Shown: positions 57,853 through 64,000 of the stretch, one piece after another | Layout: every line of letters starts with the position of its first letter | Numbering within the stretch: the first letter of the stretch is position 1 | From: Clostridia bacterium | GTDB lineage: Bacteria; Bacillota; Clostridia; Oscillospirales; Acutalibacteraceae | NCBI GenBank assembly: GCA_900755895.1 | Contig: CAAEIG010000052.1 | Coordinates: 1-64,000 of the forward strand | Direction: 5' to 3' | DNA length: 64,000 nt | Made by a program: the position numbers and the translations under genes | The notes under the pieces: generated by a model | Told to the model about the DNA's origin: nothing | The model's input: only the letters and a program-made list of their open reading frames with translations | Database searches by the model: none

Positions 57853-59184
57853 TCATTGCAGATTTCGCAATCCTTTGGGGTAGTGGTTCTTCAACCGGCC
57901 TCCTGATGCCTTGCCAAATCCCATGGGGATCCCCCCAGCGCAGAGAGCCGTGTATCCCTTGCCATCACAGTCAATCTCTTCCCCTCTGAGGAAGGCTAGA
58001 AGCTGGGGAGCGTCCCAGGAAAGATCATGAATCTGCCGGCACTCCTCTTTTTTTGCTGCTTGAAACACCCCGTGAGATGGCTCCAGACGGCGGCCTTTTT
58101 GATGGGCCAGCTCCACACCTGCCCGCAGCACACCCAAACGGTCCAGCTCCGGAGCACCCTGGGGAATCAGCACTACCCGATCCCCAAAGCGAGCTGCTGT
58201 CCCGGGATAGGGGATAGTGAACAGCTCTTCAAACAGAGCTCGGACCTCCGGGTCCTCCTTTTTGGTGAGGTACTGGGAAAAGCTCCCGGCAAGGCAGGAG
58301 TTCTCCCCCACCCGTTGGAACTTGGCCACAAAGTGCCCCTCTCCCCCATCCATAGGATAGATGCGACACACGGGCAGACCATTTACTCCGGGACGCCCAA
58401 AGGGAAGGTTCACGGGAAGCAACACAAACTCTGGATGGGCGGAAAGGAACCAGTTTACGTTCTCCTCGTTCTCCTCCCGGGAAAAGGTACAGGTGGAGTA
58501 CACCAGCACGCCCCCCTCTTTGACAGCCAGGGCGGCAGAATCTAAAATGGCTCTCTGACGCTGGGCGCATGCGGCGGGCGCTTGAGGTGTCCACTGGGCT
58601 ACAGCTTCCGGATCCCGGCGAAACATCCCCTCACCGGAACAGGGGGCATCCACTAACACTCGATCAAAAAAGCCCTGCAATGCTTCACACAGCTGCTGAG
58701 GATGGCAGGAGGACACCACCGCGTTCCGAACACCTAGCCGCTCCACATTGGATGCCAACACCTGGGCACGGCTTTTGACAATCTCATTGGACCAGAGCAG
58801 GCCCTCACCCCCAAGAAGCCCGGCAATCTGAGTGGACTTGCCCCCCGGGGCGGCGCACAAATCCAGCACCCGTTCTCCTGGCTGAGGATCCAGCACTGTG
58901 ACTGCGGAACAGGCCGATGGCTCCTGGACATAGAACAACCCGGCATGATGGGCGGGCAGCCGTCCGATCCCCTCCACTTCCCCGGGAAAGGTAAAGCTCA
59001 AGGGCGAAAAGGCGGTGGGGACTATGGGAAACGGCAAGCTCTCTATCAGCTGGTCCTCTCTGCATTTCAGGGGATTGCGCCGCAATCCCCGCTGGGAAGG
59101 CTGCTCCGTAGTTTTTAAAAAATCGGGATACTCCGGTCCCAACAATGCCTCCATCTCCTGCAGAAATTCCTTTGGCAATTCCAT
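57853..59184 (-). CDS. rRNA cytosine-C5 methyltransferase (RsmF/NOL1/NOP2/Sun family)
   Basis: Methylates a cytosine C5 in 16S rRNA with SAM. The 443-residue protein has GLRRNPLK (N-terminal), the SAM motif VLDLCAAPGGKSTQIAGLLG, SNEIVKSRAQVLASNVERLG, the catalytic cysteine regions VDAPCSGEGMFRRDP and VYSTCTFSREENEENV, and a C-terminal RNA-binding extension of the RsmF type (QLLAFLRGEEIDCDGKGYTA, GKASGGRLKNHYPKGLR). ATG 59184 is preferred by similarity; an in-frame ATG at 59208 is possible. Whether it is RsmF or RsmB-like is inferred from the C-terminal part. Confidence 0.9.
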   Translation of the reverse strand: MELPKEFLQEMEALLGPEYPDFLKTTEQPSQRGLRRNPLKCREDQLIESLPFPIVPTAFSPLSFTFPGEVEGIGRLPAHHAGLFYVQEPSACSAVTVLDPQPGERVLDLCAAPGGKSTQIAGLLGGEGLLWSNEIVKSRAQVLASNVERLGVRNAVVSSCHPQQLCEALQGFFDRVLVDAPCSGEGMFRRDPEAVAQWTPQAPAACAQRQRAILDSAALAVKEGGVLVYSTCTFSREENEENVNWFLSAHPEFVLLPVNLPFGRPGVNGLPVCRIYPMDGGEGHFVAKFQRVGENSCLAGSFSQYLTKKEDPEVRALFEELFTIPYPGTAARFGDRVVLIPQGAPELDRLGVLRAGVELAHQKGRRLEPSHGVFQAAKKEECRQIHDLSWDAPQLLAFLRGEEIDCDGKGYTALCAGGIPMGFGKASGGRLKNHYPKGLRNLQ

Positions 59185-59257
59185 AAACTTCCACACTCCC
59201 TTCCGCATAGAGACGCCCCCATCCTCCCACACTATGGTCGGAAAGGGGCGAAGCTTT

Positions 59258-59410
59258 ATGAGCAATAAACGCAAAAACAAGTCCTTCGAAAACTCCCGCA
59301 ATCAGCAGGAGAACAATCAGGCCCGCAATCCTCAGCAGGAAGTGCCGGATTACGGCTCCAAGAGCCAGAACCAGCAGCCTAAAATGAACCAAAAAGACTG
59401 CCGCGGCTAA
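59258..59410 (+). CDS. Small Asn/Gln-rich hydrophilic protein, 50 residues
   Basis: A short frame, MSNKRKNKSFENSRNQQ onward, rich in Asn, Gln, Lys and Ser and ending QKDCRG, with no hydrophobic core. ATG 59258 is preceded by GGAAAGGGGCG at a good spacing, and a terminator follows about 100 bases after the stop, both favouring a real gene. It is divergent from the rRNA methyltransferase gene. The composition recalls small acid-soluble spore proteins of minor types, but no family signature is seen, so this is only a guess. Confidence 0.6.
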   Translation: MSNKRKNKSFENSRNQQENNQARNPQQEVPDYGSKSQNQQPKMNQKDCRG

Positions 59411-59508
59411 CTGACGTTTGGGGGAGCTGGATGCTTTGCATCTCCCTTTTGACGGCGCTTTTGCCGCCAAAACCACCAAACCTCAGCACAAGTTCATTCT
59501 CTTTTGGG

Positions 59509-59550
59509 GACGCATTGCAGAGAGTATTTTCTGCAATGCGTCTTTCTTTT
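59509..59550 (+). terminator. Terminator of the small Asn/Gln-rich gene
   Basis: Perfect arms GACGCATTGCAGA and TCTGCAATGCGTC followed by TTTCTTTTT on the plus strand only, which ties it to the plus-strand gene rather than to yitT. Confidence 0.85.
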
Positions 59551-60467
59551 TACTTCTGCCGCTTCTCCTTCAGACTCTGCAAGAGCTCCTTGAGGGAACG
59601 GTCATCCGGATGCATGGGCCGAAATCCCTCCCCTGTTACCTGAGCTGCTTCGCCTACAATAACAAAGGCGTGCTTATCCTCTTCGCGGATGATCCGCTGC
59701 AGCTGGAACACTTCAAACCGCCGCACCACGCAGAGCATGGTTTCGCTGGGCTCTCCCGTGTAGCCTCCTTGAGAGTCCAAATAGGTGACCGTGCGCTCCA
59801 GCTCTTGAATCACCCGGTCCCCCATAGCGCGCACCTTTGGGGACATGACAAAAAACAACTTTCCCGTACCGGCATCCACGCCGTACAAAAATGCGTCGAT
59901 CAGCCGGGTGGACACGAAAATGACAATACAGGCATAAATGGCATTCTCAATACTTCCATAGACAAAGGCGGAAACGGCCACAACGACGCCGTCCACTGCC
60001 AGCATCAACTTGCCCATGGACAGATGGGGCAGCCGGCGTCCCAGCAGTCGAGCCACCAGGTCCGTACCGCCAGTGGTGGCTCCCCGAATGAAGATCAGGG
60101 ACAAACCAACACCCTCGCAGGCGCCTGCGCACAGGGCCACCAAAATGGGATCCCCACGATACGCCGGAAGCCAGGAAAACACATCAATCATAAAAGAGGT
60201 GAGAAAAATGGCAGCCATGGTCTTGGCCACCAGCTTCCAACCAATCTCCATCACTGCCCAGATCACGATGGGCGCGTTGATCAAAAAGGCCACCAGACCG
60301 ATCGGCGTGCCAAATACGTAATTGAGCATGGTGGCAATACCGGTTACGCCTCCTGCGGCAATGTTGTTGGGCGCAGTAAAGATATTGACCTCCGCCGCAT
60401 ACACGATAGACCCAATCACCAGAAAAAACAGATCCAAAATTAAGGTTTTCACTTTGGCTGCCCGCAT
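59550..60467 (-). CDS. YitT family membrane protein with DUF2179 domain
   Basis: A 305-residue protein: five to six membrane segments (NIFTAPNNIAAGGVTGIATM and FIRGATTGGTDLVARLLGRR are family marks) followed by a C-terminal soluble DUF2179 domain (about 215-290, ERTVTYLDSQGGYTGEPSET). YitT proteins are widespread in Firmicutes and of uncertain function. ATG 60467 follows AAAGGAGCG and lies 17 bases after mrnC. Confidence 0.9.
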   Translation of the reverse strand: MRAAKVKTLILDLFFLVIGSIVYAAEVNIFTAPNNIAAGGVTGIATMLNYVFGTPIGLVAFLINAPIVIWAVMEIGWKLVAKTMAAIFLTSFMIDVFSWLPAYRGDPILVALCAGACEGVGLSLIFIRGATTGGTDLVARLLGRRLPHLSMGKLMLAVDGVVVAVSAFVYGSIENAIYACIVIFVSTRLIDAFLYGVDAGTGKLFFVMSPKVRAMGDRVIQELERTVTYLDSQGGYTGEPSETMLCVVRRFEVFQLQRIIREEDKHAFVIVGEAAQVTGEGFRPMHPDDRSLKELLQSLKEKRQK

Positions 60468-60484
60468 CCCATCGCTCCTTTCTC

Positions 60485-60886
60485 CTATTGTGCCTTCCGT
60501 TCCTCCATGATCTTCTCAAAGAGCTCTCGCAGCCGAGCACTATCCCCTTTGAGATACAAATATCCAAACAGCGTCTCCAGGGCTGTTGCACCGTGATAAT
60601 CTGCCACCTCCGCATTCTTGGGAACATGCCCCACATGGGCGTTGCGCCCCCGCAGAGCCATATCCCGCTCCTCCTGGGAGAGGTCCGGCCACAACAGCTC
60701 CAATGCGTGAGCCTGAGCCTGGCAGCGGACCAACTCCACCTTGCGGCTGTGCAATTTCTTCACCGGGCAATTTCCCTGGGAAACCAGGTATTCCCGCACC
60801 AGCAGCTCGAACACCCCATCCCCCACAAAGGCCAGGGGCAACGGGCTCAAACCCTGGGGCGTTCCACCCTGTAACAGCTTTTCCAA
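60485..60886 (-). CDS. mrnC: Mini-ribonuclease III
   Basis: Mini-III matures 23S rRNA ends in Gram-positives by cutting double-stranded RNA. The 133-residue protein is an RNase III catalytic domain without the RNA-binding domain: LAFVGDGVFELLVREYLVSQ, RGRNAHVGHVPKNAEVADYH, and the second acidic motif GATALETLFGYLYLKGD. The start is TTG 60886 with GGAGCG upstream. It usually follows cysS; here it follows obgE. Confidence 0.93.
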   Translation of the reverse strand: MEKLLQGGTPQGLSPLPLAFVGDGVFELLVREYLVSQGNCPVKKLHSRKVELVRCQAQAHALELLWPDLSQEERDMALRGRNAHVGHVPKNAEVADYHGATALETLFGYLYLKGDSARLRELFEKIMEERKAQ

Positions 60887-60898
60887 TGACGACGCTCC

Positions 60899-62170
60899 TT
60901 ACTCCACAAAGTCGAATTCCAGGTCATACATGTCCACAGTATCCCCTTCTTGACAGCCTGCCTGGCGCAGGGCGTCGATCACCCCGGTTTCAATCAGGAC
61001 GCGCTGGAAATACTGCAGGGACTCTGTATCGTCAAAGTTGACGCTATTCATAATCTTCAGCAACCACGGCGCCTTGACAAAATACACGCCGTCGTGATTC
61101 TGAATCTCAACCTGACCCCGCTGGAGCTCTTCCACAGGCTGAAGCACCGGTGCCTCAGCCTCATACCGGCGGATGGGCGGCAGCTTGGAAAGCTCTTCCA
61201 GCACTTTGTTCAGCAGGGGATCCACACCCTCGCGGATGGGAGCCATAATGGGGAAGAACCAATAGCCCTGCTCCTTGACAAAGGCCTCAAACTCAGCGAT
61301 CTGCTCCTCCGTGGCCAGGTCGCACTTATTGCCTGCCACCAGCATGGGCCGCTGGGCCAACTCCGGATTGAACCGGGCCAGCTCCCGGTTGATGATCTCA
61401 AAATCCTCCTTGGGATCCCGGCCCTCACTGCCGGAGACGTCCACCACATGGATAAGCAGCCGGCAGCGCTCCACATGGCGCAGGAACTGATGCCCCAGAC
61501 CCACGCCTTCCCAGGCTCCCTCAATCAAGCCGGGAATATCAGCCATGACAAAAGACTTCCCCTGGGGCATGGTGACCACACCCAGCACGGGAGTCAAGGT
61601 GGTGAAGTGATAATTGGCAATGTTGGGCTTAGCCTGGCTGACCACCGAGATCAGCGTGGATTTTCCCACGTTGGGGAAACCTACCAGGCCCACATCGGCC
61701 AAGAGTTTTAGCTCCAGCTGGACCTCCATCTCCTCACCGGGGGTTCCAGGCTTGGCAAACCGAGGCACCTGACGGGTGGGAGTGGCAAAGTGGCTGTTGC
61801 CCCAGCCGCCCTTGCCGCCTTTGGCAATCACCTGAGGCTCTTCCCCGGACATATCCGCCAAAAGTCTGCCGGTAGCCACGTCCTTGACCAGGGTACCCCT
61901 GGGCACGCGGATCACCAGGTCCGGGGCGCTTTTGCCAAAACAGCGGTTGCCCCGTCCATTTTCTCCCCGATGGGCCGTATACTTGCGCTTGTAACGGAAA
62001 TCCGCCAAGGTGGACAGGTTGTCATCCACCTGGAAGACAATGCTGCCTCCCTTGCCGCCGTCACCTCCGTCCGGTCCGCCAGCGGCCACGTATTTTTCCC
62101 GGTGGAAGGAGACGGCACCGTCGCCCCCGTCCCCGGCTTTTATCAAGATCTTCGCGGTGTCGATAAACAT
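60899..62170 (-). CDS. obgE: GTPase Obg
   Basis: Obg is an essential GTPase of late 50S assembly and stress response. The 423-residue protein has the glycine-rich OBG domain (IKAGDGGDGAVSFHREKYVA, GPDGGDGGKGGSIVFQVDD), the G domain with GFPNVGKSTLIS, DIPGLIEGAWEGVGLGHQFL and GNKCDL, and a C-terminal OCT domain (about 345-423). It follows rplU-prp-rpmA, the standard order, but behind a terminator hairpin. Confidence 0.97.
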   Translation of the reverse strand: MFIDTAKILIKAGDGGDGAVSFHREKYVAAGGPDGGDGGKGGSIVFQVDDNLSTLADFRYKRKYTAHRGENGRGNRCFGKSAPDLVIRVPRGTLVKDVATGRLLADMSGEEPQVIAKGGKGGWGNSHFATPTRQVPRFAKPGTPGEEMEVQLELKLLADVGLVGFPNVGKSTLISVVSQAKPNIANYHFTTLTPVLGVVTMPQGKSFVMADIPGLIEGAWEGVGLGHQFLRHVERCRLLIHVVDVSGSEGRDPKEDFEIINRELARFNPELAQRPMLVAGNKCDLATEEQIAEFEAFVKEQGYWFFPIMAPIREGVDPLLNKVLEELSKLPPIRRYEAEAPVLQPVEELQRGQVEIQNHDGVYFVKAPWLLKIMNSVNFDDTESLQYFQRVLIETGVIDALRQAGCQEGDTVDMYDLEFDFVE

Positions 62171-62195
62171 GGCAGTGTCCCCTTTCTCTCTGAAG

Positions 62196-62229
62196 AAAAA
62201 GGCTTCTTCCGGCAGTGCCCGAAGAAGCC
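62196..62229 (-). terminator. Terminator between rpmA and obgE
   Basis: Stem with arms GGGCTTCTTCGGG and CCGGAAGAAGCC followed by TTTTTCTTC on the minus strand, 26 bases before the obgE start. It should end part of the rplU-prp-rpmA message and reduce obgE expression. Confidence 0.88.
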
Positions 62230-62255
62230 CTTGGATGCTTGTTTTGCCGTCGCGC

Positions 62256-62534
62256 TTACTCAGCGTAAACGCTGACCTTCTTGCGGTCGGCGCCCATGCG
62301 CTCGAACTTCACCTTGCCGTCCACCAGGGCGAACAGGGTGTCGTCAGAACCGCGGCCCACGTTGGTGCCGGGATGGATCTTGGTGCCCCGCTGCTTAACG
62401 AGGATGTTGCCGGCCAGCACAAACTGTCCGTCGGCCCGCTTGACGCCCAGACGCTTGGACTCGGAATCGCGGCCGTTCTTGGTGGAGCCCATACCTTTTT
62501 TATGGGCGAAAAGCTGGATATTGATCTTCAGCAT
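62256..62534 (-). CDS. rpmA: Large ribosomal subunit protein bL27, with cleavable N-terminus
   Basis: L27 reaches toward the peptidyl transferase centre. The 92-residue protein starts MLKINIQLFAHKKGMGSTKN: the first nine residues form the Firmicutes extension that Prp removes after the motif QLFA, exposing HKKG. The rest (GRDSESKRLGVKRADGQFVL, RGTKIHPGTNVGRGSDDTLF) is typical. Lack of cleavage blocks ribosome function in Staphylococcus, and the same is expected here. Confidence 0.98.
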   Translation of the reverse strand: MLKINIQLFAHKKGMGSTKNGRDSESKRLGVKRADGQFVLAGNILVKQRGTKIHPGTNVGRGSDDTLFALVDGKVKFERMGADRKKVSVYAE

Positions 62535-62568
62535 GACGATCGTCTTCCTTTCTTTGAAAAATGTGGAT

Positions 62569-62892
62569 TTAGACCTCCAAATAGGTCACCTGCAATGCCT
62601 GCGGATACTGTTCCTCCAGGCCTTGAAGGTGAAGCTTCAGTCCCAGGAGCAAGTCCCTGCAAAGGGAAACGTCCTTGGGTTCAACCCGAAAATACATCTC
62701 ACCCTCGCTGGCTCGCAGTGAGAGCGGAGTAACATGAACCACCTCTGTAAGGGTGTTCACCGTCATATAGGCGGCTGAGGAAATGGCAGCACATACAATG
62801 TCCTGGCCCTCTTCCCCCTGTCCTGCGTGGCCCTCCATCAGGAAGCCCTGGCAGGCGCCTTCCGGGTCGGTCAAAAAACGGACGCAGACCAT
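62569..62892 (-). CDS. prp: Ribosomal-processing cysteine protease Prp
   Basis: Prp cuts the N-terminal extension of L27. The 107-residue protein keeps the catalytic pair at the family positions: His22 in MEGHAGQGEE and Cys34 in GQDIVCAAISSAAYMTVNTL. It lies between rplU and rpmA, the gene order in which it was defined, three bases after rplU. Older annotation names it YsxB. Confidence 0.95.
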   Translation of the reverse strand: MVCVRFLTDPEGACQGFLMEGHAGQGEEGQDIVCAAISSAAYMTVNTLTEVVHVTPLSLRASEGEMYFRVEPKDVSLCRDLLLGLKLHLQGLEEQYPQALQVTYLEV

Positions 62893-62895
62893 AAC

Positions 62896-63204
62896 TTAGG
62901 CCTTCACAGCCTCAATCTGCACCTTGGTGTAGGGCTGACGATGGCCCATCTTCCGCTTGGAGTTCTTCTTGGGCTTATAGGTGAACACGGTGATCTTCTT
63001 GGCCTTGCCGGTCTTGACCACCTTGCCGGTGACAGAAGCGCCCTCCACATAGGGGGTGCCGATCTTAGTGCCCTCTTCGCCGAACACGGCCACCACGGGG
63101 AATTCCACGGTGTCGTTCTCAGCGGCGTTCAGCTTCTCCACATAGATCACGTCGCCGTACTGCACTTTGTACTGCTTACCGCCGGTCTCGATGACTGCAA
63201 ACAT
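62896..63204 (-). CDS. rplU: Large ribosomal subunit protein bL21
   Basis: Ribosomal protein L21, 102 residues: FAVIETGGKQYKVQYGDVIY, EKLNAAENDTVEF, and the C-terminal signature YKPKKNSKRKMGHRQPYTKV. It is the first gene of rplU-prp-rpmA and is preceded by a structured leader. Confidence 0.98.
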   Translation of the reverse strand: MFAVIETGGKQYKVQYGDVIYVEKLNAAENDTVEFPVVAVFGEEGTKIGTPYVEGASVTGKVVKTGKAKKITVFTYKPKKNSKRKMGHRQPYTKVQIEAVKA

Positions 63205-63300
63205 TCTCTTTTCATCCTTTTCTTTGATCTCGCTGCTCTCGGGCGGAGCCTGAGCTCACTTGGAAATGGGCAGAACTCACCCACAGCCCGCAACATGCGG
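63205..63300 (-). promoter_or_regulatory. Structured rplU leader, candidate L21 leader RNA
   Basis: Just after the promoter, the minus strand can form CCGCA-TGT-TGCGG (63289-63301 region), then GGG-TGAGTTCTG-CCC, and a GAGC/GCTC stem before the ribosome site AAAGGATG. Position and size fit the L21 leader element known from Firmicutes; I judge this by layout, not by a covariance search. Confidence 0.5.
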
Positions 63301-63307
63301 CTTATAC

Positions 63308-63336
63308 AGTGTACCATAAGGAATGCCGGAAGTCAA
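63308..63336 (-). promoter_or_regulatory. Sigma-A promoter of rplU-prp-rpmA
   Basis: TTGACT (63331-63336), 17-bp spacer, TACACT (63308-63313) on the minus strand; the -35 box overlaps the stop codon of the upstream gene. Confidence 0.8.
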
Positions 63337-63593
63337 GAGATCCCTTTGGTTTTTGTCTGCTTTTTGGCGCTCACCAGCACTTGGACTCCTTCTCCATCCT
63401 GGGTGCGCACTGCATGAATGGTCTCCTTCCGGTTATACACAGCCAAAATCAAGGAAAGAACCACGTTCAACAGGGTGACACAACCCAGCAGCAGCTTTCC
63501 TCCATTCATCCGACGAGGCCGGTGTTTGGCATACACCCTGCCAGCTCCGGCACAACCTTGGCTGCCAGGGGGCAGATCCCATGGTTTTTTCAT
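63333..63593 (-). CDS. Unknown 86-residue protein with one membrane segment
   Basis: Starts MKKPWDLPPGSQGCAGAGRV, then a basic stretch (KHRPRRMNGG), one hydrophobic helix (KLLLGCVTLLNVVLSLILAV, about residues 33-52) and a short polar tail. Not recognised. ATG 63593 follows AAAGGAG and overlaps the stop of the upstream kinase-like gene by four bases, so the two are coupled. Topology by the positive-inside rule puts the N-terminus in the cytoplasm. Confidence 0.7.
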   Translation of the reverse strand: MKKPWDLPPGSQGCAGAGRVYAKHRPRRMNGGKLLLGCVTLLNVVLSLILAVYNRKETIHAVRTQDGEGVQVLVSAKKQTKTKGIS

Positions 63594-64000
63594 TGGGCGC
63601 TCCTTTCTCCCTTCATCTCCTGCAAAATCCACCGGTGAATCTCTTGCGCTGTTTCCTCAGGAGTGAGGCTGGTGGTATCCAGCAGACCCATCGGAGGGGT
63701 CGTTGTTCCGGCATTGTCCCGAAGCCAACTGTTGAAATCCACGGAAGAGGAGGCCCAGGCAGGGTCCGTAACCCCTCGGCGGGCCACTCGCTGGCGAAGC
63801 GCCTCTTCCTGGCAGACAAGAGCCAAATAGTGCAGGCTGGAAAAGAGCTCCCGTTCCGGACGGTTTTCCAATTGCTCCGGCACACAGCAGCCGCACAGCA
63901 CCACCGGCTTCCCGCCTTGGGCAATATTGGCGCACAACCGCATCCACAGGCTGCGGTAAGGGGCATAGAGATTTTCCGAGGTATTCCAGCGTTCCTCCCA
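63590..64000 (-). CDS. Nucleotide/nucleoside kinase-like P-loop protein, C-terminal part (cut by window end)
   Basis: About 136 C-terminal residues are present; the start is beyond the window. The visible part begins WEERWNTSENLYAPYRSLWM and includes ANIAQGGKPVVLCGCCVPEQ, LHYLALVCQEEALRQRVARR (the lid-like arginine helix), DFNSWLRDN and LLDTTSLTPEETAQEIHRWI. This lay-out is that of small P-loop kinases, whose ATP loop would lie in the missing N-terminus. The substrate is unknown. Confidence 0.65.
   Translation of the reverse strand, partial: WEERWNTSENLYAPYRSLWMRLCANIAQGGKPVVLCGCCVPEQLENRPERELFSSLHYLALVCQEEALRQRVARRGVTDPAWASSSVDFNSWLRDNAGTTTPPMGLLDTTSLTPEETAQEIHRWILQEMKGERSAQ

Overview
The window looks like chromosomal DNA from an endospore-forming, anaerobic Gram-positive gut bacterium of the Clostridia, most like the Oscillospiraceae/Ruminococcaceae (Flavonifractor/Intestinimonas type). 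The grounds are a PolC-type replicative polymerase, ribosomal protein L27 with the cleavable Firmicutes N-terminus next to its protease Prp, a sporulation sigma factor of the SigG type, a YlmC/YmxH sporulation protein, HisZ with short-form HisG, and G+C in the mid-50s percent by eye. I assign the family by resemblance only. Most of the window is core genome; I see no phage, transposase, CRISPR array or rRNA.

Layout, first half. 1-7308, all minus strand: a histidine operon hisZ-hisG-hisD-hisC-hisB-hisA/hisI(fused)-hisE with a methyltransferase and a cut gene behind it; hisH and hisF are not here. 7312-18192, minus: an isoprenoid/lipid/replication operon pyrH-frr-uppS-cdsA-dxr-rseP-ispG-polC. 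18370-18939: a plus-strand membrane gene that separates pyrH-frr from rpsB-tsf. 18979-21222: tsf, rpsB (with a structured leader) and ylmC. 21353-24529: inorganic pyrophosphatase and a polar amino-acid ABC transporter. 24754-27772: adenine deaminase plus a UroD-like protein. 27955-30564: a zinc alcohol dehydrogenase and a LarA-type nickel racemase. 30777-37827: a glycoside-degrading block with a GH3 enzyme, a GH63-like (alpha/alpha)6 enzyme and a GH2 beta-glucuronidase.

Layout, second half. 38069-39886: an Rrf2 regulator divergent from O-acetylhomoserine sulfhydrylase with a clear palindromic operator. 40064-40737: tRNA-Ala(GGC) and a solitary MazF-type toxin. 40783-50361: cca, a SEC-C protein, sigG, ptsHI, rqcH, a Nif3-like gene, trmK, small zinc/cysteine proteins and a SigH-like sigma factor. 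50536-57803: comM/yifB, a large SLH-SH3-Ig-lysozyme surface protein, ackA and tmcAL. 57853-64000: an rRNA methyltransferase, a small Asn/Gln-rich gene, yitT, mrnC, obgE, rpmA, prp, rplU and two more genes, one cut by the window end.

Many transcription units show near-consensus sigma-A promoters (TTGACA-17-TATAAT type). Several internal gene starts are immediately preceded by intrinsic-terminator-like hairpins (hisZ, ispG, obgE, the beta-glucuronidase), which suggests routine tuning of expression by partial termination. I did not find an obviously new multi-gene system. The best second looks are the hisA-hisI fusion with absent hisH/hisF, the hairpin between the Shine-Dalgarno sequence and start of hisZ, the Rrf2 operator pair, the S-layer-anchored lysozyme-like protein, the LarA/dehydrogenase pair, and the beta-glucuronidase neighbourhood.
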